Positions 24,150 to 32,429 of a DNA stretch of 33,122 bases are shown piece by piece. Position numbers and translations under genes: made by a program. The stretch comes from Kiritimatiellia bacterium (GTDB taxonomy: Bacteria > Verrucomicrobiota > Kiritimatiellia > RFP12 > UBA1067). Within the stretch, counting starts at the first letter, position 1. Every line of letters begins with the position of its first letter. Below the pieces are notes generated by a model that saw only the letters and a list, made by a program, of their open reading frames with translations, was not told where the DNA came from and ran no database searches. The stretch covers positions 1 to 33,122 of the forward strand of contig JAKSOZ010000020.1 in assembly GCA_024405265.1 (NCBI GenBank), written 5' to 3'.

Positions 24150-25805
24150 ATGACGAACGAAAGACGCCAAGAAGCTATCGTGATCGCGCTGATCGCCTCG
24201 GCGATTGTACATGTCGCGCTCATGTTCTATTTTCGTCCGAAAGTCATGGCTGTCGTAATTAACGACGACGGCAAAGTCGGTCGTAGAGAAGCGATGCGTG
24301 TTTCGCGTAGCGAAGCGAAGCCCAATCCCGTTCAGATTTACGATCTGGACGATGTCGAGGCCAAGCGCGAAGCTCCGATCGCCGAAAGCTCGATCGACTC
24401 GATCACTATCTCGCCGGTTGAGAACGTCAGCGACGTAGTCGCCGAAATCAAGAATCCCGCACCCGAAATACTTTCCGAAAGCGAAGCCGAGCCGATCGTT
24501 GAAGACCCTACGGTTTTCGAGGCGAATGTCATCAAGCTTGATGATGTCGTATCCGGTAAGATCGCCGCGATGCCGATCGATACGCCGACGATAGTAGAGC
24601 AGGGGGCGACGATTCAGAGCGCTCCTGATTCGGGCGCGATAAAGCCGGAAATGCCTGATTTCAATCCCGATACATTCTTCCCTCCGGAAATCGCTTTCGA
24701 GGAGAAAGTGACCGATCGCTTCGAGAGCGCCCCCGAGACGAGATCGATCAGTGAATTCGTGCCGTCGGAAGAAGTTTATGAAGAAGTCGATGAGAAGGTC
24801 GTTGAAGCCGAAAAAGAAGCGATTCGCGAGCTCATGAACGTCGACGACGCGAATGATCTTTGGCCGATGCTTAACGTTTCGATGACGAAGCAACTCTTCG
24901 AGGGTTATATTTATTATAAGGTTATGATATCGCCGAAAACGTCCGCTTCTACAACGAATTCGGCTAAAAACGTTTTGCCGGTCGTTCCTAAAGATATCGT
25001 TATCTTGATAGACGCTTCGGGCTCGATCGGAAACGATCGTCTTGAGAGCTGCCGTATCGCCGGTAAAAAGATTCTTCGTACCTGCACCAATACCGACGAT
25101 CGATTCAATATCGTTGCGTTCCGCGATAAGTATAAGTATCTTTCGCAGAAGTGGATGAATTGCGATAAGGAAGGTCTTGATTATGCCGATGCGTGGCTTA
25201 ATCGTTTGGCGGCACACGGTCGAACTGACGTTTTCGCGACAATCAGCTCGGTTTTGACGTTGCCTCGTGATCCCAGACGTCCTTTGATCGCGATGGTAGT
25301 TACCGATGGTGAAGCGAATACCGGTGTCAGCGAAACGGCGCAGATTCTCTCCCAGTTCACTTCGCTTAATGACGGCATGATTTCCGTTTACATGTACGGC
25401 GTCAAGAGCTCGGCCAATAAGGAACTTATCGACGTTTTGACGCGAGGAAATCGCGGCGAGAGCTACATTCATCAAGGTACGCGTTGGACGGCGGGTAAGT
25501 TCATCGATTCGCTTTCGGCGAAGTTCCGCGATCCCGTTTTGACCGATCTTCGCATCGTCTATTCGGCGAATGTCAACGCAGAAGCTTTCCCTCGTAGGCT
25601 TAAGAATCTTTATCGCGGAGAAACCCTTACGTTCGTCGGACGTGTGAAGGCGGGGACTCCAGAGATCGCGTTCTCGCTTAAGGGTCTTAACGGGGATAAG
25701 ACGTACGAAAGCTTTATCAAGATTCCGGTCGCAGTCGCTTCCGTAGATCCCTCGATTCCCAATCTTTGGAAAGAAGAGCAGGCCGTTGATAGCAAGCTTA
25801 ATTAA
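24150..25805 (+). CDS. TonB-like-anchor protein with von Willebrand factor A domain
   Basis: A 551-residue protein. A single N-terminal membrane helix (about 9-28) contains S17 and H21 in SAIVHVALMF, the same S-x3-H spacing as the functional Ser16/His20 of TonB. A long acidic/proline-bearing periplasmic stretch (about 30-275) follows, as in TonB spacers. A VWA domain occupies about 280-460, with a full MIDAS: DASGS (D288, S290, S292), GRTDVF and TDGEANTG (D386). A beta-rich C-terminal region follows, ending VDSKLN. No TonB C-terminal domain is present. It probably couples ExbBD movement to a metal-dependent protein contact in the periplasm. The gene starts 5 nt after the TPR gene and stops just before the exporter gene. 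The role is inferred from architecture only. Confidence 0.85.
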   Translation: MTNERRQEAIVIALIASAIVHVALMFYFRPKVMAVVINDDGKVGRREAMRVSRSEAKPNPVQIYDLDDVEAKREAPIAESSIDSITISPVENVSDVVAEIKNPAPEILSESEAEPIVEDPTVFEANVIKLDDVVSGKIAAMPIDTPTIVEQGATIQSAPDSGAIKPEMPDFNPDTFFPPEIAFEEKVTDRFESAPETRSISEFVPSEEVYEEVDEKVVEAEKEAIRELMNVDDANDLWPMLNVSMTKQLFEGYIYYKVMISPKTSASTTNSAKNVLPVVPKDIVILIDASGSIGNDRLESCRIAGKKILRTCTNTDDRFNIVAFRDKYKYLSQKWMNCDKEGLDYADAWLNRLAAHGRTDVFATISSVLTLPRDPRRPLIAMVVTDGEANTGVSETAQILSQFTSLNDGMISVYMYGVKSSANKELIDVLTRGNRGESYIHQGTRWTAGKFIDSLSAKFRDPVLTDLRIVYSANVNAEAFPRRLKNLYRGETLTFVGRVKAGTPEIAFSLKGLNGDKTYESFIKIPVAVASVDPSIPNLWKEEQAVDSKLN

Positions 25806-25812
25806 AAGCTTA

Positions 25813-28473
25813 ATGATCGCGGCGAGTTTTTCCGTCGCGATCAATACGGATATTCCTTCTTTAATCGGTGGGGACGCCGAGATAGTTTCTCTTGCGCGTA
25901 AATCCTCGAACACTCTTCGAGTTCTTTGTGATACTCCTGCAGCAGTTGAAGCGGCGAAGTCGGTTTTCGATTTCGATACTCCGATCGACCCTAAGTCGAT
26001 GTATATGCTCCTCAGTGAGAAGGGAGAGGGTGTTCTCGGAGATAAAGCGCGCCGATTGCTCGGGGACGGTGAGACGAAGAAAATCGAGCGCGCCGCCAAG
26101 CGCCGCGATTTCATGGGCGTCGGTCTTTTCCCGAAGGCGATCGATCCTTATTATTTTCTGAACGACTTCGTGCTTGAGCTTAAGGCGTATAAACCGGAAT
26201 TGCCGGAGGGCGCTGAACTCTTGTACGGATCATGTCGAGGGAAAGGTTCGAGCGTCAAGACAAAGAATTTGCTGTCGTTGGCTAAAAAACGTAGAGATAT
26301 TCATCTTTCAGGATCTCCGTTTCATACCTTGATCGCGACCGAGCGGACTAAGCGAGAAGTCAATTTCCTCGGGGTGATTTCAATCGCCGCGGTTTTTGTT
26401 CTAGGATTTCTGCTCGCTCGTACATGGCGCATCTTTCCTCTCCTTTTTCTTGCGCTTACGCTTGGCTTTGCGGCGGCGATCCTTGTCGTGATTCTCGTTT
26501 TCAAGTCGATTCATATCGTGACCATACTCTTCGGAACTTCTTTGATCGGGCTCGGCGTCGACTACTGTTATCACGGCTTCATGGAGCCGGAAAAGAAAAA
26601 AGAGCTTACTTCCGCGCTTGTCACGACCTCGCTCGCTTTCGTTCCTTTGTTCTTCTCGGGCGTTGCCGCGCTCTCGCAAATGGCGCTCTTTACGATTGTC
26701 GGGATTGTGGTTATTTATATCTTTGTTATTTTAACCGCAGATCGCTTTGCGATACGCAAAGATTTCGGTCAGAAGATTTTGTCTTCGCCCCGCGAATACG
26801 CGGACGACAAAAGTCTTCTGCCCGAGCTTCCGAAAACTACCTGGCAGATTCTTAAGGGTATAGCATTCGTAGCTCTGATCGCTTTTTCTGGGCCAATGTA
26901 CTATGATAATTCACCCGATGCGTTCTATAAGCCCGACTCTTTTTTGGCGGAGAATGAAGAAGCGGTAAAGAAAGTCTCGAATCCCGATTCGCTCGGCTTT
27001 TCGCTCGTTGACCTCGAAGACTGGCAACGCGAGAACCTCGAGCTTAAAAAGAAGTTGCGGGGCGTCGGGGACGTCGCCCCCTACCAACCCCTTATCACTT
27101 CTTCCGATTTGCCGCCTCAGATGACGGTTAATATCGGCGGTCGTTCTAAGCTCATTCTTCCGGGGGAGCGCAATCTTAAAGATGAGCTTGAGAAGTTGCT
27201 GAATGGTTTTGCTTTGAAGTCCTATTATGGCCTTGTCCTTGCCGTTTTGGCGATAACCCTTGTTGCGATCGTGATCTACCGCTTTAGTTTCCTTCGCATT
27301 GTCGGCCCCATAATTGCCGCGCTGATATTGACCTTTTGTACGCTACCGATTTTCGGCGAGAAAATCAACTTCTTCCACATTCTTTCCCTATTTATCGTCA
27401 TGGGCCTCGGCATCGACTACTCGATCTTCCATTTCCAACTCAATCATCGACTAGCGCCTAGACCGAATAAAACGGTTGTTTTCTTTTCTTTTCTTACCTC
27501 TCTTCTCGGCTTTGGACTCCTTGGTCTTACCTCGTTCCCCGTCACTCGCTCGATGGGGCTCACCATCGCTCTCGGCCTCGTTTATTCCTATCTTTTATCG
27601 CTCCCATCAAAAAAGTCTCCATCATCAATCAACACGCCCGCAGGAGCTTGGCACAGCCAAAGCGAGCAATCCGCAGGTAAGTTAAGGATCATGCTTATCT
27701 TTTGGATTTACAAGTATCTCGGTAAATCCGCCGCGAAGCTGCTTTTCTTCCCGGCATTTCTTTTTATCTACCCGTTTTGTCGACCTGCGAAAGCGGCGCT
27801 TGAAGATTTCTATCGCGTTACAGGACTTAAGGGAAGCGTTTTCAAGCAACTGTTATCGTTTGCATGGTCAATGATCGATAAAACCGACGCGTGTTCACTT
27901 AATAAGAATCCGCCGAAGATCAAGCTTAAAGGAGATCTTGATTGGATGAAAGGCGGTTGCTTCCTCCTCTCCACGCATCTTGGCTGTATCGAAGTACTGC
28001 CGGCGTTAAGGAGCGAATATCCTGGAGCCTCTAAGGTCAACGCTTTTCAGCAACTCGGGCATGACGCGGTCTTTACTGAAATATTTCTCAAATACATGGA
28101 TAAGGACCAACTGACGCTTCATGCCGTTGAAGATATCGGGGTCGAAACCGCCGCGAATATGAAAGAAGCGATCGAGCGCGGAGAGATCGTTTTGATGGCG
28201 GGCGATCGGCCATCGGCGGGCTCGAAAGCCGTTTTGAAGCATAAGTTCTTCGGACATGTTTGCGAGTGGCCGAAAGGGGTCTTTCGCTTTGCGAAATTGA
28301 TGGAGTCTCCCGTCTATGCGATCACGATGGTTAAAACCGGGTGGAGTTCGTACGAAGTTCATGCGAAGAAACTTGATGTATCAGAACTGTTGCCGCAGTA
28401 CGTCGAGTTTCTAGAGTCGGAAGTTAGCGCCTACCCGGAACAATGGTATAACTTTTATCAATATTTCAGATAA
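25813..28473 (+). CDS. MMPL-type lipid exporter fused to an HX4E lipid acyltransferase
   Basis: An 886-residue fusion. Residues 1-605 are an RND/MMPL exporter: a short N-terminal hydrophobic stretch, a periplasmic loop (about 15-180), a first helix bundle (about 184-372), a second loop, and a second bundle (about 475-605). Both proton-relay motifs are kept: GLGVDYCYHG (D250, Y251) and GLGIDYSIFH (D535, Y536). Residues 627-886 are a LpxL/HtrB-like acyltransferase, with STHLGCIEV giving the HX4E pair H722/E727. The two families (COG4258 and COG4261 types) are usually separate neighbouring genes in aryl-polyene clusters. Here they are joined by a low-complexity linker (606-626), with an internal ATG at 27691 marking the likely old start. 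ATG 25813 is preferred, just after the previous stop; an in-frame TTG at 25786 would overlap it. Confidence 0.87.
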   Translation: MIAASFSVAINTDIPSLIGGDAEIVSLARKSSNTLRVLCDTPAAVEAAKSVFDFDTPIDPKSMYMLLSEKGEGVLGDKARRLLGDGETKKIERAAKRRDFMGVGLFPKAIDPYYFLNDFVLELKAYKPELPEGAELLYGSCRGKGSSVKTKNLLSLAKKRRDIHLSGSPFHTLIATERTKREVNFLGVISIAAVFVLGFLLARTWRIFPLLFLALTLGFAAAILVVILVFKSIHIVTILFGTSLIGLGVDYCYHGFMEPEKKKELTSALVTTSLAFVPLFFSGVAALSQMALFTIVGIVVIYIFVILTADRFAIRKDFGQKILSSPREYADDKSLLPELPKTTWQILKGIAFVALIAFSGPMYYDNSPDAFYKPDSFLAENEEAVKKVSNPDSLGFSLVDLEDWQRENLELKKKLRGVGDVAPYQPLITSSDLPPQMTVNIGGRSKLILPGERNLKDELEKLLNGFALKSYYGLVLAVLAITLVAIVIYRFSFLRIVGPIIAALILTFCTLPIFGEKINFFHILSLFIVMGLGIDYSIFHFQLNHRLAPRPNKTVVFFSFLTSLLGFGLLGLTSFPVTRSMGLTIALGLVYSYLLSLPSKKSPSSINTPAGAWHSQSEQSAGKLRIMLIFWIYKYLGKSAAKLLFFPAFLFIYPFCRPAKAALEDFYRVTGLKGSVFKQLLSFAWSMIDKTDACSLNKNPPKIKLKGDLDWMKGGCFLLSTHLGCIEVLPALRSEYPGASKVNAFQQLGHDAVFTEIFLKYMDKDQLTLHAVEDIGVETAANMKEAIERGEIVLMAGDRPSAGSKAVLKHKFFGHVCEWPKGVFRFAKLMESPVYAITMVKTGWSSYEVHAKKLDVSELLPQYVEFLESEVSAYPEQWYNFYQYFR
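27635..27680 (+). repeat. Small inverted-repeat insertion at the exporter-acyltransferase junction
   Basis: The linker DNA contains a near-palindrome GCTTGGC-ACA-GCCAAAGC, flanked by related CCGCAGG motifs (ends near 27643 and 27677). Composition and encoded residues (AGAWHSQSEQSAG) differ from the surrounding membrane and enzyme domains. It looks like a small mobile or REP-like insertion that stays in frame. No second full copy is in the window, so the call is tentative. Confidence 0.35.
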
Positions 28474-28493
28474 CAGTCTCCATCAAGTCGTGT

Positions 28494-28522
28494 TTGTCGC
28501 TTACGTGAATAAATGATATAAT
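28494..28522 (+). promoter_or_regulatory. Promoter of mscS
   Basis: TTGTCG at 28494-28499 and TATAAT at 28517-28522 are separated by 17 bp, with TG at 28514-28515. It is followed by a strong Shine-Dalgarno AAGGAGG (28533-28539) five nt before the ATG at 28545. It separates mscS from the preceding long run. Confidence 0.8.
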
Positions 28523-28544
28523 ATCAGTCAACAAGGAGGTACTA

Positions 28545-29339
28545 ATGAAGGAATGGATATTAACAACGGGATTAACCGCGATCTTGAATATCGTAATCGC
28601 GCTTATTATGCTAGGCGCAGGTTCTTTGGCGATAAATCTTTTGTCGAAAGGCGTGGAACGGGCAATTTCCAAGGCGAAGAATCATGAGCTTATCGCTCGC
28701 TTCATCGGTTCCGTTATCTCCAAAGGTTGCTGGGCGATTTTGATCGTGGCGGTTTTGAGTCGACTCGGAGTTAACGTGGGGCCCCTGATCGCCGGCCTCG
28801 GAGTCACGGGTTTCATTCTCGGCTTCGCGTTCCAAGAGTCGCTTGCGAATCTTGCGGCAGGTATGATGATCGCGCTCAATAATCCTTTTAAGGTCGGAGA
28901 TTACGTAATCGTCGCCGGTCTCGAGGGGTCGATTCTCGAGGTCAATATGATGGCCACGATCCTCGCCTCTGCCGATAATAAGAAAATCGTCGTACCTAAT
29001 AAGGCGGCCTGGGGTAGCCCGATTACCAACTTTTCCGCTATGAAAACGCGCCGCGTCGAAGTTGTGGTCGGAATTTCTTATGGCTCGGATATCACGAAGG
29101 CCAAATCCGTAGCGTTGGAAACCGTTAATTCCCTTGAGGGAGTTCTTGAAGATCCGGCGCCGATTGCCGAGGTCAAGAGCCTCGACGATAGTGCCGTTAC
29201 GTTGATCGTTCGTGCCTGGACCAAGAACGCCGATTATTGGAAGGTGTTTTTCGCGGCCAATCAGTTGATTAAGGAGGCTTTCGACAAGACCGGAGTCTCG
29301 ATTCCGTATCCTCAACTCGACGTCCGAGTCATTCAATAG
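28545..29339 (+). CDS. mscS: Small-conductance mechanosensitive channel
   Basis: A 264-residue MscS-family channel that opens under membrane tension to release solutes during osmotic downshock. It has three membrane helices (about 10-32, 55-75, 78-112). The pore helix reads GLGVTGFILGFAFQESLANLAAGMM, with the Gly/Ala packing typical of MscS TM3. The beta domain follows with NNPFKVGDYVIVAGLEGSI and IVVPNKAAWGSPITNFS, then the C-terminal alpha/beta domain ending VSIPYPQLDVRV. The length is close to E. coli MscS (286). It has its own promoter and the best Shine-Dalgarno in the window, and is probably monocistronic. Confidence 0.94.
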   Translation: MKEWILTTGLTAILNIVIALIMLGAGSLAINLLSKGVERAISKAKNHELIARFIGSVISKGCWAILIVAVLSRLGVNVGPLIAGLGVTGFILGFAFQESLANLAAGMMIALNNPFKVGDYVIVAGLEGSILEVNMMATILASADNKKIVVPNKAAWGSPITNFSAMKTRRVEVVVGISYGSDITKAKSVALETVNSLEGVLEDPAPIAEVKSLDDSAVTLIVRAWTKNADYWKVFFAANQLIKEAFDKTGVSIPYPQLDVRVIQ

Positions 29340-29366
29340 ACAACCGCCTTTAAATTATGGTATAAT
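29337..29366 (+). promoter_or_regulatory. Promoter of the GH84 gene, giving a probable leaderless mRNA
   Basis: TAGACA at 29337-29342 and TATAAT at 29361-29366 are 18 bp apart, with TG at 29358-29359. Only seven bases (GACCGCC) separate the -10 box from ATG 29374, so transcription should start at or beside the A of the start codon. There is no ribosome-binding sequence. Confidence 0.75.
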
Positions 29367-29373
29367 GACCGCC

Positions 29374-31320
29374 ATGAATATATCTATTTTGTTGGCTACG
29401 GCCTTGGTTGGAAATATCTATCCTACGCCTAAAATGTCCTGCCCCGAGGGGTTAGGCGAGGAAGGTTATCGTATTACTATCTGTAACGTCACTAACGAAA
29501 CCGGTACGACTCATAACATCAAGACCGAATTCAATTCGGAAGCCGGACATTTTTATGCCTCGAAAACGCTGAAGAAACTCAACGAACTATACAACGGCGA
29601 TTTGCCTGAGATGGTTCTCGAAGATACTCCCGATATCCTGTACCGCGGTGTCGTCGAGGGTTTTTACGGTCGTCCTTGGGGTCACGCGGCGCGTCTTAAG
29701 CTCATGACTTATATGGGTGACCTTAAGATGAATACCTACATCTACGGGCCGAAGGACGATCCTTATCACCACGCGCGTTGGAAACAGGCGTATCCGAAGA
29801 CGATGCAGCGCGAGTTCAAGGAACTCCTCGATGCTGCGGATCGCAATTTCGTGAAGTGCTATTGGGCGATTCATTTGGCTGAAGCTCAGGACTCCGATTT
29901 CCCGGCGATTATCGAAAAGCTCGAGTCGATGTACAATATCGGTTTTCGCTCTTTCGCGGTCTTCTTCGATGATTACGGTTCGAACGGATCTTCGCACCAC
30001 GCGAAGATCTGCAACTATATCTTGAACGAGTTTCTCAAGAAGAAGGGCGACTGCAACAAGCTTATCGTTTGCCCGAACGTCTATTGGGGTAACGGCAACA
30101 ATGTTTATTGCAAGACACTCGGCGCCGAGCTCGACCCCTCGATCGAAATCATGTGGACGGGTCGCACGATTTGTACCGACATCGACGCGAAGATTTCCGC
30201 CGAGGTCGAGGCGAATTATCAACGCTCTCCCTTCGTTTGGTGGAACTGGCCCGTCAATGACTTCCGTCGTTCAAAGCTACTTATGGGCCCGACCTATGGC
30301 GTAGAGCCCTACAAGTTCGGCGGTTTCGTCACCAACCCGATGGAAAATTTCGAAGCTTCCAAGGTCGGCATCTTTGGCGTCGCCGATTTCGCTTGGAATA
30401 TGCACGCTTTCGATTCGCGTAAGAACTGGCTCGCGGCGATTGATCGTCTCTTCCCTTATGCGAAGAGTGCGATGAAGCGTTTCTGTGATCACAATGCCGA
30501 CCCGAACGAAATCGGCTCCTCGCCGAAGTGGGGTTGGACGCGTAGGGAGAGTGAACTCTTCCTCGAATCGGGTAAGTCGCTCGAAGACGAGTGCCGCGAT
30601 ATGATCGCGACCGCGCGTGAGCTCGAGGTCGTTCTTCCCGACGAAGATCCCGATCTCTGGCGCGAAGTGAAGAATTGGGTCGCGATGATGGAGACGGTCG
30701 GTGAAGAAGGTATTGCAGTCATTAAGGGAGATATCCCCGCTTTCGAAGCCGCGCGTCAGCGCAAGAAAGAAATCGGTGAGGAGCAGACCGAGTATTTCAA
30801 GTCGATGACTTTCCAACACGATAAGCGTAACTGCCAGCCGTGCTACGTCGCGACTACGGTCATTCAGCCGCAGATTGATGCGCTCGCGAAGGATATGCTT
30901 CGTTCTCGCGCCGACCTCTATTTCCGCTATTATCCCGTTATCGGCGAGACCGTCGGCAATATCGCGAACTTGAAGGGTGCGGCACTTCACGGCGAGCGTC
31001 AGAATCGTCTCGTCGTCATGGATGATGTTCGCGAACAGATTATTGCGAAGCCGGGCGAGTGGTTCGGTATCAAGATTCCCGATGACAGCGCGATTTCGTG
31101 GGTCTGGGCCAACTTCGATACCGACGATGTCTCGAAGGGTAAGATTATGCTCTCTTCTGATGGTGAACATTGGGTCGATTCGAAGGAAAAGACGAACGGC
31201 AACGGGCTTTATACTTTCAAAGTCGATAAGGCCTGGAAGTATCACTACGCCGTTTGGGTGAACACCTCGAAGACCGAGACGATCACTTTCAAGATCAAGC
31301 GCTTTAACGTCGATTTGTAA
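29374..31320 (+). CDS. GH84 beta-N-acetylglucosaminidase
   Basis: A 648-residue glycoside hydrolase. The catalytic TIM barrel begins at YRGVVEGFYGRPWGHAARL (about 90) and includes MNTYIYGPKDDPYHHARW, the family fingerprint. The tandem aspartates D199-D200 in VFFDDYGS match the catalytic pair that polarises and activates the substrate 2-acetamido group. A helical region (about 340-530) and a beta-rich C-terminal domain (about 535-648) follow. It removes terminal beta-GlcNAc from glycans such as mucin O-glycans. The N-terminus (NISILLATALVGN) is hydrophobic but lacks a basic n-region, so export is likely but not certain. ATG 29374 is chosen because the in-frame ATG at 29365 lies inside the -10 box. 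galE follows 26 nt downstream. Confidence 0.93.
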   Translation: MNISILLATALVGNIYPTPKMSCPEGLGEEGYRITICNVTNETGTTHNIKTEFNSEAGHFYASKTLKKLNELYNGDLPEMVLEDTPDILYRGVVEGFYGRPWGHAARLKLMTYMGDLKMNTYIYGPKDDPYHHARWKQAYPKTMQREFKELLDAADRNFVKCYWAIHLAEAQDSDFPAIIEKLESMYNIGFRSFAVFFDDYGSNGSSHHAKICNYILNEFLKKKGDCNKLIVCPNVYWGNGNNVYCKTLGAELDPSIEIMWTGRTICTDIDAKISAEVEANYQRSPFVWWNWPVNDFRRSKLLMGPTYGVEPYKFGGFVTNPMENFEASKVGIFGVADFAWNMHAFDSRKNWLAAIDRLFPYAKSAMKRFCDHNADPNEIGSSPKWGWTRRESELFLESGKSLEDECRDMIATARELEVVLPDEDPDLWREVKNWVAMMETVGEEGIAVIKGDIPAFEAARQRKKEIGEEQTEYFKSMTFQHDKRNCQPCYVATTVIQPQIDALAKDMLRSRADLYFRYYPVIGETVGNIANLKGAALHGERQNRLVVMDDVREQIIAKPGEWFGIKIPDDSAISWVWANFDTDDVSKGKIMLSSDGEHWVDSKEKTNGNGLYTFKVDKAWKYHYAVWVNTSKTETITFKIKRFNVDL

Positions 31321-31346
31321 TTTAAGAAAAGAAAGGAAATGATTAC

Positions 31347-32381
31347 ATGAAGATTCTCGTTACGGGCGGAGCCGGCTTTATCGGCAGCCACACTTGCGTC
31401 GAACTTTTGAACGCCGGACATGAAGTCGTCGTCGTCGACAACCTCTGCAATTCTTCGAAGAAGTCGCTCGCTCGCGTCAAGAAGATCACGGGTAAGGACG
31501 TCACTTTCTACAAGCTCGACATCCGCGATGAAAAGAAGCTCAATGCGATGCTCGATAAGGAAGCGCCTTTCGCGGCGACGATTCATTTTGCGGCGTTGAA
31601 GGCCGTCGGCGAATCGACGAAGATACCCCTCAAGTATTATAACAATAACTTGGGTGGCACGTTCACGCTTCTCAAGTGCCTCGCCGATCATAACTGCAAG
31701 AACATCGTCTTCTCGTCCTCCGCGACCGTTTACGGCGACCCCGCGAGCGTGCCGATTCGCGAAGACTTCCCGACCCCTGGCTGCACGAACGCCTATGGTT
31801 GGACGAAGCTCATGATGGAGCAGGTCTTCAAGGATGTTCAGAAGGCCGATCCCGAGTGGAACGTCATCCTTCTTCGTTACTTCAACCCGATTGGCGCTCA
31901 CAAGTCGGGCCTTATCGGCGAAGATCCCGCCGGCATTCCGAATAACCTCCTCCCGTTTGTCGCTCAGGTCGCCATCGGCCGTCGCCCCGAACTCAGCGTC
32001 TTCGGTAACGATTATCCGACTCCCGATGGCACAGGCGTTCGTGACTATATCCACGTCGTCGACCTCGCTATCGGTCACTTGAAGGCGATTGAAAAGCTCG
32101 AGAAGGAGCCCAAGCTCGGCCTTAAGATTTACAACCTCGGCACGGGTAACGGCTACTCCGTTCTCCAGATCGTCAAGGCGTTCGAGAAGGCCTCGAAGCG
32201 CACGGTCGCTTACAAGATTTGCCCTCGTCGCCCCGGCGATATCGCCGAATGTTGGGCCGATCCCTCGCTCGCTTTGAAGGAACTCGGCTGGAAGGCCGAG
32301 CGCGGCATCGAAGAGATGTGCAAGGATGCTTGGCGTTGGCAGAAGAAGAATCCTTACGGCTACAACAAGCCCAAAGCGTAA
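31347..32381 (+). CDS. galE: UDP-glucose 4-epimerase
   Basis: A 344-residue short-chain dehydrogenase/reductase that interconverts UDP-galactose and UDP-glucose (and possibly the N-acetyl forms) with bound NAD. It has the nucleotide motif GGAGFIGSH at 7-15, the SSSATVYG segment with the catalytic Ser, and the YxxxK dyad Y150/K154 in AYGWTK. The GalE-specific LRYFNPIGAHKSGLIGEDP and VRDYIHVVDLA are present. Length is standard. A Shine-Dalgarno AAAGGAA (31332-31338) precedes the ATG. No separate promoter is seen, so it is probably co-transcribed with GH84; it can channel galactose released by the beta-galactosidase into central metabolism or provide UDP-sugars for surface glycans. A hairpin overlaps its stop codon. 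Confidence 0.96.
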   Translation: MKILVTGGAGFIGSHTCVELLNAGHEVVVVDNLCNSSKKSLARVKKITGKDVTFYKLDIRDEKKLNAMLDKEAPFAATIHFAALKAVGESTKIPLKYYNNNLGGTFTLLKCLADHNCKNIVFSSSATVYGDPASVPIREDFPTPGCTNAYGWTKLMMEQVFKDVQKADPEWNVILLRYFNPIGAHKSGLIGEDPAGIPNNLLPFVAQVAIGRRPELSVFGNDYPTPDGTGVRDYIHVVDLAIGHLKAIEKLEKEPKLGLKIYNLGTGNGYSVLQIVKAFEKASKRTVAYKICPRRPGDIAECWADPSLALKELGWKAERGIEEMCKDAWRWQKKNPYGYNKPKA

Positions 32382-32394
32382 GCGCTTTGGCTTG
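32366..32394 (+). terminator. Hairpin spanning the galE stop codon
   Basis: CCAAAGCG (32371-32378) and CGCTTTGG (32383-32390) form a perfect 8-bp stem around TAAG, which contains the galE stop. With one bulged C the stem extends with AAGC/CTT. No U-tract follows; instead a GAAGGT repeat begins. It may stabilise the mRNA 3' end or act as a weak terminator. Confidence 0.5.
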
Positions 32395-32422
32395 AAGGTG
32401 AAGGTTGAAGGTGAAGGTGAAG
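32392..32422 (+). repeat. GAAGGT-type simple repeat upstream of the UDG-like gene
   Basis: Five GAAGGTT/GAAGGT-like units run directly after the galE hairpin and up to the next gene. The last AAGGTG sits about ten bases before the GTG at 32430 and resembles a Shine-Dalgarno, so the repeat itself could supply the ribosome-binding site. A related tract lies inside the gene. Confidence 0.7.
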
Positions 32423-32429
32423 AACTGTA

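Noticed and set aside
24069..26114. Long open frame on the - strand (681 codons) opposite the VWA and exporter genes
   Set aside because: No domain, Arg-rich composition and no promoter or ribosome site on that strand.
28444..28452. TGGTATAAC near the end of the exporter gene
   Set aside because: A mismatch to the -10 and located in conserved C-terminal codons; the better promoter at 28494-28522 serves mscS.
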